The notes under the pieces: model-generated
What the model was told of the DNA's origin: nothing
Database searches by the model: none
The model's input: the letters and a program-made list of their open reading frames with translations, nothing else
Translations under genes and position numbers: made by a program
In this document: one piece after another, positions 33,922-41,854 of the stretch
Position numbering within the stretch: position 1 is the stretch's first letter
Layout: each line of letters opens with the position of its first letter
Assembly (NCBI RefSeq): GCF_002008165.1
Contig: NZ_MRDM01000014.1
Location: forward strand, 1,178,001-1,242,000
Direction of reading: 5' to 3'
Source of the DNA: Rhizobium laguerreae
Lineage (GTDB): Bacteria > Pseudomonadota > Alphaproteobacteria > Rhizobiales > Rhizobiaceae
DNA length: 64,000 bases

Positions 33922-34491
33922 CTACTTCACGAGACCAAGGTTCACGAGCTGGACGCGACGATTATCGGCGGCCTGCGGGTTCGACGGATCCACGAGCCAC
34001 TCCTCGCCGACGCCGATCGCGAACAGACGGTCCGGGGCGATGGCGAAGGTCGTCGACAACGCCTCCGTGATTGCGTTCGCCCGCTTCTGGCTGAGGTCCA
34101 GATTGTGCTTGGCGTCACCCGTCGAGCTCGTGTGTCCGACGACAAGGAACTTGTAGCGCCGCAGGTTCGGATGATGCAGGGCGTCGGCGATCATGCCGAC
34201 GGTGCGATAGGATTTAGGTTCGATGGCAATGGAGTCGTTCTCGAAGTCGATCTCGACGATGAGCTGCGACAGCTTCGAAAGTTTCTGCCAGTCGGGAAGC
34301 GCGGCGACGCCCTTGCCTGCACTCGCCGCCGCTTCTTCCATAAGCAACGCGAGGTCAATGGCCGGAGCCCCGCCCTGCAATCTGCCGAGCGTGCGCACCA
34401 CCTGCGGGCCGCTCAGTTCCTGTGCGAACGGATGGCCGGGTGCCAGCAGCAGTCCGGCGGCAAGCATCGTTGCAAGTCGAAAGCCCTTCAT
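33922..34491 (-). CDS. OmpA-like peptidoglycan-associated protein
   Basis: A 189-residue exported protein: signal peptide MKGFRLATMLAAGLLLAPGH..FAQ, then an OmpA C-terminal domain (IEVDFEND-like IVEIDFENDSIAIEPKSY, FLVVGHTSSTGDAKHNLDLS, QKRANAITEAL, NRRVQLVNLG). The Asp and Arg that bind diaminopimelate are present in the expected motifs (NLDLSQKRA and ADNRRV). It should tie an envelope complex to peptidoglycan. The start at 34491 has AGGATC upstream. It sits in a row with the Cys-rich and LssY-C genes. Confidence 0.83.
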   Translation of the reverse strand: MKGFRLATMLAAGLLLAPGHPFAQELSGPQVVRTLGRLQGGAPAIDLALLMEEAAASAGKGVAALPDWQKLSKLSQLIVEIDFENDSIAIEPKSYRTVGMIADALHHPNLRRYKFLVVGHTSSTGDAKHNLDLSQKRANAITEALSTTFAIAPDRLFAIGVGEEWLVDPSNPQAADNRRVQLVNLGLVK

Positions 34492-34516
34492 GATCCTGTA
34501 TCCCTTCAACATCGTT

Positions 34517-34939
34517 TCACCGCCAGCCGGCGTCGATGATGGCCTGGCCGCACTGGCCTTCGTTCACGCGCGTCGCCTTGTTCAGGCAGGAAAGAATGTT
34601 TCCCTCGCCCACTACGCCGCTGCAGAACTGCGCGACATAGTGCTTGCACATCGCGGTGAACGACGATTGGGCGGCAAGGCGCTGCTCGATCGAGGCGGTG
34701 ACGCTCGCCAGTGTCGAGGTGCAAGTCGGCGAGACTTTTGCGGCATGGGCCTCGAGACAGTTCTGGATGCGGCCGCTTCCGAGGTTCAGGCCCTTGCAGA
34801 ACTTCTTGATGTCGGATCCGCAGTCGTTGGCGAGCGTGCTCACCGCGTCGGCGAAGCTGATGGTATCGGCACGGGCCGCCCCGGTGAGCGCCAGGAACGC
34901 GACCAGCGCCCCTCCTAACAGTCTGGTTCTCGTCGACAT
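34517..34939 (-). CDS. Exported cysteine-rich repeat protein
   Basis: A 140-residue protein. Signal peptide (LLGGALVAFLALTGAARA) followed by two Cys-rich repeats of the GLG1/Golgi-apparatus-protein type: DCGSDIKKFCKGLNLGSGRI-QNCLE and CKHYVAQFCSGVVGEGNILS-CLNK, each with paired cysteines likely to form disulfides. These repeats are found in bacterial proteins near formylglycine-generating enzymes; the truncated FGE gene is next door. Function unknown. Confidence 0.78.
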   Translation of the reverse strand: MSTRTRLLGGALVAFLALTGAARADTISFADAVSTLANDCGSDIKKFCKGLNLGSGRIQNCLEAHAAKVSPTCTSTLASVTASIEQRLAAQSSFTAMCKHYVAQFCSGVVGEGNILSCLNKATRVNEGQCGQAIIDAGWR

Positions 34940-35044
34940 GCTACCCCCATCGTGAACGATTGATCGTCGGAGAAACTCTCCGCACGCATTTGGTGCGCTT
35001 TCGGGGGTGAGAAGGGAAGTATGTTACGGTTACACGGACCGTAG

Positions 35045-35401
35045 GAGACGGCGTTCAACGCGTCGCCGCAGCGATGGATGTGGAACGGCTACGGCCTTTA
35101 CGACATGATCGGCAACGTCTGGGAGTGGATGAGCGACTACTGGTCGATGCGTCATCCGGAACCGGCGAAGCACTCCTGCTGCATCCCTAGCAATTCGCGC
35201 GGCGGCGGTGTCGAAGCGAGCTACGACCCTAGCCAGCCTGCGATCCGCATCGCTAGGCGAGTGCTGAAGGGCGGATCGCATCTCTGCGCACCGAACTACT
35301 GCCGGCGCTATCGACCCGCTGTGCGCCATGCGGAAGGCGAGGACACCTCCACCAGCAATGTCGGCTTTCGCTTGTCGGCAAGCATGAACTCGCCTTTGTA
35401 A
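35045..35401 (+). pseudogene. Formylglycine-generating-enzyme (SUMF1) C-terminal fragment
   Basis: The frame opens after a stop at 35042 and gives about 118 residues: NGYGLYDMIGNVWEWMSDYW, then VLKGGSHLCAPNYCRRYRPA and DTSTSNVGFRL. This is the C-terminal third of the FGE/SUMF1 fold including the conserved CysX4Cys pair that binds copper. Two thirds of the protein, including the N-terminal part, are missing and no good start is present. The 3' end runs directly into the right IS fragment (LSASMNSPL comes from IS DNA). Confidence 0.75.
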
Positions 35402-35841
35402 TCAGCGCACCATAAGTCGTTGGGTTGGCGAGGTTGGGAGCGTGGCGTTCCCTGTGCCCTGTTGCGCCGTCGCTTGCGGTGCTGAACCAGCCCGTTGCGG
35501 TCGAGCACCGCATGCACGGTCGAGATCGCCGGCGTTTGCACGTCCGGGTAAAGCCGCGCCTGTCGTTCTCTGATCTTCGGTGCGCCCCAGTTCGGCTTCT
35601 CCTGCTTGGCACGCACAATCAGCTTCTCGTTTTGGAAAGGAAGCTGATTGGCGTGCCGGTAGGGACGCCGCGAGCGATCCGTCAGTCCTTCCAGCCCGCA
35701 GGCATTATAGCGGCTGATGATCTTGTGGCCGGTCTTGCGCGAGATGCCGAACTCGCGGCACAGCACCGCTATCTTCTCGCCATCACGAACCCGCGCAACG
35801 AATTTGAGACGCTCGTCCATACGGTTGCACTCCTGCCAAGG
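35375..35841 (-). pseudogene. IS481-family transposase, N-terminal fragment
   Basis: From about 35841 (VPWQECNRMDERLKFVARVR) the frame runs through an HTH (VLCREFGISRKTGHKIISRY), GLTDRSRRPYRHANQLPF and AISTVHAVLDRNGLVQHRKR to WCADYKGEFMLADKR, then passes into unrelated DNA at about 35375. The last 150 bases repeat those at about 32290-32444. It lacks the catalytic DDE core, so it is inactive. Confidence 0.82.
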
Positions 35842-35863
35842 CACCTTCGCTCCCCTCGCAAAG

Positions 35864-35885
35864 GCAAAAGTGTAACCCATGTCTC
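35864..35885. repeat. Terminal inverted repeat of the IS481-like element, 5' end
   Basis: On the minus strand it reads GAGACATGGGTTACACTTTT then GC, the partner of the end at 32117-32140. It lies about 23 bases upstream of the transposase fragment start, the normal distance for this family. Both outer ends of a single element are therefore present, with 3.7 kb between them. Confidence 0.65.
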
Positions 35886-35950
35886 CGGTATGAACTGTCA
35901 CCCTTCTCTCGGGAAAGACACACTGTGGCTGCGATATCTACACCGTAGGA

Positions 35951-36382
35951 TCAGAACCCGGTGGTAGCCGGGTCGCCAAGTTCGCTATCGCCCCCAATTT
36001 CGTTTTTCTTCTTCAACCACGCGTCGCGCTCATCGTGATATTTAATCGCCCTCTCGCCCTTCGCCGTTAGGCGCCATTTTATTTTGCGGAAAAGTTTGAT
36101 GAAGCCATTTTCGCTCAACGTCTTGAGCGCCTGCTTGTCGAGCTTCTCCACTATACCGTTTGCTATCCGCCGGAGTGTCACGACCGCTCGGTCGGATAGC
36201 CTTTCAGGGTCGTACCAATCATAGCCATGCTCTTGTCGATATTTCCATGAGTCGTATTCTGCGCGCCGATAGGCTTCGAACTGGCCAATCATGCCATTGT
36301 TGAGATCTGAATCGCGGCGATCTGCGATCGTGCATTTAAGCTGTTCAATGACGGCATGCTTCATGCCACACTTGGCTGCCAA
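35951..36382 (-). CDS. Hypothetical protein, possible winged-helix type
   Basis: A 143-residue protein I do not recognise. The C-terminal half (LSDRAVVTLRRIANGIVEKL, then LSENGFIKLFRKIKWRLTAKG) has the pattern of a winged-helix module: helices, then a basic strand and the phrase LTAKGERAIKY that often ends such domains. A start further inside (MKHAVIEQL) is possible. Its 5' end overlaps the 3' end of the next gene by 22 bases, so the two form an operon. Lower GC than the surrounding catabolic genes suggests transfer. Confidence 0.55.
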   Translation of the reverse strand: MAAKCGMKHAVIEQLKCTIADRRDSDLNNGMIGQFEAYRRAEYDSWKYRQEHGYDWYDPERLSDRAVVTLRRIANGIVEKLDKQALKTLSENGFIKLFRKIKWRLTAKGERAIKYHDERDAWLKKKNEIGGDSELGDPATTGF

Positions 36383-36870
36383 CTTACCATTAGTACCGTC
36401 ATGAGCCCATCGTTCAGGGTCTTCGGAAAAAATGACAGCTCGATGCGAGGCTTGGCGGATCGATCCTGTTCAAGGCGCGATCGAATTTGCGCGAGGTCTA
36501 AGGTTTGCCAATTGGAGAGTTGCGCAAAGGCCTTGCCTGGGTGGTCGCTTAGCCAGTCGATCAGGTCGGAAAGAACAGTCTCCCTGTTTGGCGGCCTGGA
36601 ACGGCTCTCGATGTCATCGATATTCAGGCCGAGGCGTCCGAGTTCCATTAGCATATGGGAAACGTACTCACCGACGGATCTAGCGGTTATCCCGTCGTAC
36701 CAGCTAATCGGGCGGAACAGTTTTATTCGAGGCGGCAGCTTGGATTGAGAAGCACGCTTTGAACCCCTGTGACCTAGTATTTTGGCCATCGCCTCGTCCC
36801 AAATACCCTTTCGTTCAAGAATATCCATTTGGATCATTGGCGCAACCACGAATTGTTTACGCAGCGCCAA
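36361..36870 (-). CDS. Hypothetical protein of unknown family
   Basis: Up to 169 residues, no family recognised. It is mostly helical, with a segment GLNIDDIESRSRPPNRETVL and a C-terminal strand pattern (RIELSFFPKTLNDGLMTVLM). The start is uncertain: TTG at 36870, or ATG at 36837 or 36828 (MIQMDILERKG). It is coupled to the downstream hypothetical gene by overlap. Both lie between the IS fragment and the core DUF882 gene and are probably accessory. Confidence 0.5.
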   Translation of the reverse strand: MALRKQFVVAPMIQMDILERKGIWDEAMAKILGHRGSKRASQSKLPPRIKLFRPISWYDGITARSVGEYVSHMLMELGRLGLNIDDIESRSRPPNRETVLSDLIDWLSDHPGKAFAQLSNWQTLDLAQIRSRLEQDRSAKPRIELSFFPKTLNDGLMTVLMVSWQPSVA

Positions 36871-37308
36871 GAGATTGGGTTACCGGAAATCCGCCTAAGG
36901 CCGATGTGGAATACAAGGCGAGCTTCAACATCCGAAGCTGACCTCAGAAATGCGTAGGCATAGTAATGACAAAGCAGTTCCTAGTTTCATTCCCTCCGGC
37001 GCGCCATTTTCTGAGCAGCCTTCATAGGAAGTTCGTCGTCAGAGGAGACCTTGCGCCTCAACCGTTCGTGACGAACGCCCATAAGACCCCCCCCGCACCA
37101 TGCAAGGTACTCGATCTCCTTGGCGCGCCTTTTGCTAGACGGAAGAGACTGAAGGCCGGGTGCGATTGTGCCTCAAATGACCCACACCCTCAACTCACCG
37201 AGCCTCCACATCCGCTCGTTAGGAATTTATTGACCATAAGCTGGCTTTACTGAACGTGATGGATGCGGAGATTCCCGCACACCGTCGAGTGTTTGGTGTA
37301 GGACGGAA
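36871..37308. other. Intergenic region, 438 bp
   Basis: It has mixed base composition, a run of eight or more C at about 37088-37096 and no open frame with a ribosome-binding site. It marks the right edge of the accessory block. A TTGACC at about 37228 could be part of the promoter of the DUF882 gene. Confidence 0.4.
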
Positions 37309-38679
37309 TTGTTCGTGTTGAAGTATCCAGTGCAAGGATTATCGGGCAGAGCCTTGGGCGGAATTGCCACGCTCCTGTCGCGTGCAAAACGCTTCGCAGC
37401 GCAGACCATTCTCCCGGCTGTGTTTGCGCTGCCGGCACTTGTCGGCTCCGCATCATTTGCCTCGGCGGAAGATCGGGCCCTGAAGCTGTTCTTTACCCAT
37501 ACGGGCGAGAGGGCCACGATTACCTACAAGCGGGACGGAAAATTCGATCCAAAGGGCCTCGCCCAGATCAATCGCTTTCTGCGCGACTGGCGAAGGAACG
37601 AGCCGACCCGGATGGATCCCCGGCTGCTCGACCTGGTCTGGGAAGTATACAAGCGCAGCGGCGGCAAGGACTACATCCACATCGTCTCCGCCTATCGTTC
37701 GCCCACCACCAACAACATGCTCCGCAACCGCTCGCGCAGTACGGGCGTCGCCAAGAAGAGCCAGCACATGCTGGGCAAGGCGATGGATTTCTACGTTCCC
37801 GGCGTGAAGCTTTCGACGCTGCGGGCACTTGCAATGCAGATGCAGGTCGGCGGGGTTGGATATTATCCGACCTCGGGATCGCCCTTCGTGCATCTCGATG
37901 TCGGCAATGTCAGAGCCTGGCCCCGCATGTCCCGGCAAGAACTCGCTCGAATATTCCCGAATGGGCAAACGATGCATCTGCCGGCCGATGGCCGACCGCT
38001 GCCGGGATACAATCAGGCGGTTGCGAACCACAGGAAGCGCGGCAGCACTACCTCGATCCAGATTGCCAGCACCGCGGGAGAAGACGAAGACGTGAGCGCG
38101 TCGACCAGGTCGAACGACGATACCACAGACAATAAACTGGTGACGGCGCTTCTGCCCACGCCGAAAAGCCGAGCATTGAACGCGCTCGCGCTGCAGACCG
38201 GCGCAGCCCCGCGGGATGACAAACGGTCCGCTGGGGATGTTCCATCTTTCCCGATTCCGATACCGGCGATGCGCCCGCCCACCCTGGAGCACGACGCTGA
38301 TATGGATGACAAACTGGAGACTGCGTCGATCGGCCCAATTGATGTCCTTCCGGATAGGCCGGCACCGGCGTTGCCAATCTACGCCCGCTTCGAACCCCGC
38401 CTTGTTGCACAGCAGGCCTCCAAGCAGGGCACGAACATGATCGCCTCCCTGCCCATGACCGCTTCCTGGGAAGAAGCAAGTTTCCTTGGATCGACGTCCG
38501 AAGCGGCGCTGATGAAATGGGCGCTGCATTCTCCTGGCGAGATGATGGGATTGAGCGCGCCTCGCATTTCCCCGCGCACGGTTCATCGTGAGGTCAATGT
38601 CGCGACGTCAGGTGAGGATATTATTCCGGTCGCCGCCCAGTTCGATGCCAACCGGCTTGTCTCGTCCCCGGAGGGCTGA
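37309..38679 (+). CDS. DUF882-family M15-type murein peptidase, exported
   Basis: A 456-residue protein. The N-terminal signal segment (TILPAVFALPALVGSASFAS) is followed by a peptidase domain of about 170 residues: IVSAYRSPTTNNMLRNRSRS, KKSQHMLGKAMDFYVPGV and GSPFVHLDVGNVRAWPRM, giving the His/Asp zinc ligands of M15A/YcbK-like enzymes that cut peptide cross-bridges in peptidoglycan. The C-terminal 200 residues are low-complexity and likely disordered. Translation starts at TTG 37309 or GTG 37315; AGGACGG lies just upstream. Confidence 0.82.
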   Translation: MFVLKYPVQGLSGRALGGIATLLSRAKRFAAQTILPAVFALPALVGSASFASAEDRALKLFFTHTGERATITYKRDGKFDPKGLAQINRFLRDWRRNEPTRMDPRLLDLVWEVYKRSGGKDYIHIVSAYRSPTTNNMLRNRSRSTGVAKKSQHMLGKAMDFYVPGVKLSTLRALAMQMQVGGVGYYPTSGSPFVHLDVGNVRAWPRMSRQELARIFPNGQTMHLPADGRPLPGYNQAVANHRKRGSTTSIQIASTAGEDEDVSASTRSNDDTTDNKLVTALLPTPKSRALNALALQTGAAPRDDKRSAGDVPSFPIPIPAMRPPTLEHDADMDDKLETASIGPIDVLPDRPAPALPIYARFEPRLVAQQASKQGTNMIASLPMTASWEEASFLGSTSEAALMKWALHSPGEMMGLSAPRISPRTVHREVNVATSGEDIIPVAAQFDANRLVSSPEG

Positions 38680-38872
38680 CCTCATCGTCAAGGCTTGATG
38701 CGCAGCACGAAGCCGTTCAGAAGCGCCAGAACGGCCATGGTGGAACCGGGCTGGCGGTCCCGAGAAACCAGGTGCCGCCGCCCAGTGCCAGAAGCCTGTG
38801 CGGTCACCAGCAACAGCCGAGCGGCACCACGAAGGCGTGACATTCCATGTATCTGCGTATGGCCGACTAGAT

Positions 38873-38917
38873 TTTTTAGGATCTCCTAAACAATTGCCAC
38901 ACCTTATGGGCGATGCG
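38873..38917 (+). repeat. Leader repeat, copy 1, with palindrome
   Basis: About 80 percent alike to copy 2 at 39564-39608 (shared core AATTGCCA and GGCGATGC). It contains the perfect dyad TTAGGA-TC-TCCTAA at 38876-38889. Confidence 0.6.
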
Positions 38918-39132
38918 CGCGTATCGGCCCGAAAATCGGAATCTATGCTCGGGAAAAATGAGGTAGATCCAATGTGTTAAAGCGTTGTCCAGGCGCTTGA
39001 AAAGACGACGACGATCGTTTCTGCGCGCGGAAAATTCAGACCAAAGTCCGATCCAACCCCGGACTTCGTGCCCATACCAAACGTTCAATCGCTGTAATAA
39101 CAATAATATATCTTGAAGTAATGAGGCGCGTT

Positions 39133-39290
39133 GATGTGAGAAGCGTATCAATTTCTGGCAGAGCTGGCTTCATTGGATCGACTGTGACCGACTTCTACTT
39201 AGGAAGCGATGTCCGGAAACTGGTTGTTGTTGACGATGTTTACACTGGACCTTTCGAAAATATAGCACACATCAAGGATCCCCGTTGCCG
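39133..39290 (+). pseudogene. Broken 5' copy of the UDP-glucuronate decarboxylase-like gene
   Basis: It encodes VRSVSISGRAGFIGSTVTDF and VRKLVVVDDVYTGPFENIAH then IKDPR, matching the first 50 residues of the intact protein at 39650. The Gly motif is altered (GRAGFIG for GGAGFIG), the homologous start codon is GTG, and similarity stops after DPR. The rest of the gene is absent. Confidence 0.8.
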
Positions 39291-39563
39291 CCGAGCGACA
39301 TGCTTGTCGATGAGCAACCTCAGCTCTGGATCCGGAACGCGTCGGAGAGGTTCTCGAAACCATCCGGATTCCTTCGATCGTGCCCGCAGATGGGGCGGAC
39401 TTCTCATGGCACGGATAGTCGAGATAGGGCAGGTCGTGATGATCGCGCAACGCTCATCTGTAGTATCCGGTCCGGCGCGGTCGCTCGTTATCGAGCGCGG
39501 TATCGGCAGCGACAATCACCTTAAAGTAGGTACATTTAACGATTAACATTAATGAGTGAGTAT

Positions 39564-39608
39564 TTCTTAGAACTCCTCTAAATAATTGCCATGCATTACA
39601 GGCGATGC
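39564..39608 (+). repeat. Leader repeat, copy 2, with palindrome
   Basis: This is the version upstream of the intact SDR gene. The dyad is TTAGA-ACTCC-TCTAA (39567-39581). The symmetry is kept although the spacer differs from copy 1, which suggests a real operator. Confidence 0.6.
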
Positions 39609-39649
39609 TAATAAACAGGCACATTTCTCAAGTCACGAGGCGCAATGCA

Positions 39650-40603
39650 ATGAAAAGCGTATTGATTTCTGGCGGGGCTGGCTTCATCGGATCCCACTTG
39701 TGTGATCGACTTTTGCTGAGGACGGACATTCAGAAGCTGGTCGTTGTCGACAACCTCTGGACCGGGCTTTTCGAAAATATCGCGCACATCAGAGACCCCC
39801 GTTTCCACTTCGTGAAGTCCGACGTCGAGACGCTGCAGACGTCGGAGAAATTCGACGAAATCTATCACCTTGCATCCCCCGCATCGCCGCCGTGGTACAT
39901 GAAGGAGCCGAAGAGGACGATCTCCGCCAATCTTCTCGGGGCGTTCCGGTTGCTCGACTTACTGAAGAAGGGTGGACGTTTCGGTTTCACCTCTTCTTCC
40001 GAAGTCTATGGCGATCCTCTGGTGTCGCCGCAGCCGGAATCCTATAAGGGCCAGGTCGACTGCACCGGACCTCGCTCATCCTACGACGAGAGCAAACGAT
40101 GCACGGAGTCGCTGCTGTTCGAGATGCAGCGTACCCAGGGGCTCGACGTCAAGATCGTTCGCCCCTTCAACATCTATGGCCCGCGGACACGGTCCGACGA
40201 TGGCCGCGCAGTCTCCAACTTCATCACCCAGGCGCTTTCGGGCCGGCCGATTACCGTGTTCGGCGACGGCCTTCAGTCTCGCAGCTGGGGCTATGTCGAT
40301 GACGTTGTCGATGGTTTCGCGCGATATTTCTGGATGAATGAAACCGACTATAAGGGGCCTCTGAACGTCGGCAACGATCGCGAGATTTCGGTTCTCGAAG
40401 TCGCGCAATATGTCTCCAGACTTGTCGGCGGCGTGCCGATCGTCTTCGAACCGTCACCGCCGCAGGATCCCACGAACAGACGGCCGGACTTGACCAATGC
40501 CCACTATGTCATGCCCGAGTGGTCGTGCAAAATCACCTACGAACAGGGCGTGGCGATGACTCTCGACTGGTTCAGGGACCAAATGAGGCACGCCGCGGAA
40601 TAA
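39650..40603 (+). CDS. NAD-dependent SDR, UDP-glucuronate decarboxylase-like
   Basis: A 317-residue extended SDR. NAD motif GGAGFIGSHLCDRLL at the N-terminus; YHLASPASPPWYM is a hallmark of the UDP-xylose synthase/UDP-glucuronate decarboxylase branch; the catalytic Tyr/Lys are in SSYDESKRCTE, and RPFNIYGPRTRSDDGRAVSN follows. It should make UDP-xylose or a 4-keto sugar nucleotide for the glycosyltransferases downstream. The start at 39650 is preceded by GAGG. A broken 5' duplicate lies upstream. Confidence 0.85.
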   Translation: MKSVLISGGAGFIGSHLCDRLLLRTDIQKLVVVDNLWTGLFENIAHIRDPRFHFVKSDVETLQTSEKFDEIYHLASPASPPWYMKEPKRTISANLLGAFRLLDLLKKGGRFGFTSSSEVYGDPLVSPQPESYKGQVDCTGPRSSYDESKRCTESLLFEMQRTQGLDVKIVRPFNIYGPRTRSDDGRAVSNFITQALSGRPITVFGDGLQSRSWGYVDDVVDGFARYFWMNETDYKGPLNVGNDREISVLEVAQYVSRLVGGVPIVFEPSPPQDPTNRRPDLTNAHYVMPEWSCKITYEQGVAMTLDWFRDQMRHAAE

Positions 40604-40672
40604 ACCATGTCGGCTTTCGAGACTCGCGTCTTGGATGCGCGCGGCGTATGTTCACGGTGCGATTGAGAGAGT

Positions 40673-41854
40673 ATGATGCGAGAACCAATTCCGTCCGATC
40701 TGAAGGATATGAGTTTTCCCGTACCGATTCACTATCTCGATCTCGCCTCCTCTCGTCTCGATGCCGTTTCGCCCCCGATCTCCGATGGGCTCGTGGTCTT
40801 TCTGTCGGATGGTCTTCCCGTCGGACAGACCTATATAGAAATGCCCGAGACAGCTACCGCCCTCGCCGAGCGTATCGTGCGGCCCGAGACCCTCGAGCAT
40901 GCGCGTCATGTCGCGCAAACGCCGGTGCGCAACCGAGACGTCAGCATTCTGATTTGCACCAAGGACCGGCCGGAGGAGCTACGTCGGTGCTTGGCCTCGA
41001 TCCCGAAACAGTCGCTCGGCCCCATCGAGATCATCGTGGTGGATAATGCCTCCGCCGGTGATGCGACACGTCGTGTGGTGGAGGAATCGGGCGCAACCTA
41101 TGTCCGCGAAGACCGGGTCGGGCTGGATTATGCGCGCAACGCGGCGGTTCGTGCGGCGAGAACCGAATTCGTCGCGTTTACGGACGATGACGTCGTCCTC
41201 CACGAGCGCTGGCTGGAAAACCTGATGAAGGGGTTCGACCTGCCGGAGATCGCCTGCGTAACCGGGTTGGTTCTTCCCGGAGAACTTGCAACGCCCGCAC
41301 AATTTATATTCGAAAAGCATTGGGGTTTTGGCAGGGGCTATCTGCGGCAGGATTTCAATCAGGACTTCTATCGTCGGGATACACGTTACGGCGCTCCGGT
41401 CTGGACGATCGGGGCCGGCGCAAGTCAGGCCTTCCGTCGCAAGGTCTTCGAGGAGATCGGCCTGTTCGATGTCCGCCTGGATATGGGCGCTGCCGGATGC
41501 TCGGGCGATTCCGAATACTGGAACCGGCTCCTCCATCATGGCCATGTCTGCCGCTACGAGCCGACGGCGGTAGCCTGGCACTTTCATCGCAAGGATATGA
41601 AGGGGCTCGCCAAACAGATTTACCAATATATGAGTGGCCATGTCGCAGCACTGCTGGTCCAGTATCAGAACACAGGCAATAACGCCAATCTGCGGCGCAT
41701 CCTGCTCTCGTTTCCGAAATATTACGCGGGAAGGCTCCGAAGACGGCTTCGCAAAGGCACGACATCGCACGACTTCTTCCTGAAGCAGGAGATGCTCGGA
41801 AGCGTAAACGGCGCGCTATACGTTCTGCGGCGATGGAAGAGGCCCGCATGGTGA
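40673..41854 (+). CDS. GT2 glycosyltransferase
   Basis: A 393-residue family-2 glycosyltransferase. An N-terminal extension of about 80 residues precedes the GT-A core (DVSILICTKDRPEELRRCLA, IIVVDNASAGDATRR, DYARNAAVRAARTEFVAFTD-DD). The metal-binding DDD-type motif is present (TDDDVV) and a C-terminal GDSEYWNRLLHHGH region fits acceptor binding. It adds a sugar to a lipid-linked or surface glycan on the cytoplasmic side. GAGAGAG precedes the ATG. The last seven bases overlap the next gene. Confidence 0.85.
   Translation: MMREPIPSDLKDMSFPVPIHYLDLASSRLDAVSPPISDGLVVFLSDGLPVGQTYIEMPETATALAERIVRPETLEHARHVAQTPVRNRDVSILICTKDRPEELRRCLASIPKQSLGPIEIIVVDNASAGDATRRVVEESGATYVREDRVGLDYARNAAVRAARTEFVAFTDDDVVLHERWLENLMKGFDLPEIACVTGLVLPGELATPAQFIFEKHWGFGRGYLRQDFNQDFYRRDTRYGAPVWTIGAGASQAFRRKVFEEIGLFDVRLDMGAAGCSGDSEYWNRLLHHGHVCRYEPTAVAWHFHRKDMKGLAKQIYQYMSGHVAALLVQYQNTGNNANLRRILLSFPKYYAGRLRRRLRKGTTSHDFFLKQEMLGSVNGALYVLRRWKRPAW

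Larger units (their letters stand above)
38680..39649. other. Non-coding stretch with a decayed duplicate, 970 bp
   Basis: No intact gene. It holds two copies of a leader element with a palindrome (38873-38917 and 39564-39608) and a broken copy of the first 50 codons of the SDR gene (39133-39290). The part at 38930-39120 is AT-rich. The first 150 bases give only short open frames that I cannot support. Confidence 0.55.

Noticed and set aside
34644..34955. Plus-strand frames across the Cys-rich and OmpA-like genes
   Set aside because: They oppose genes with clear signal peptides, ribosome-binding sites and family motifs.
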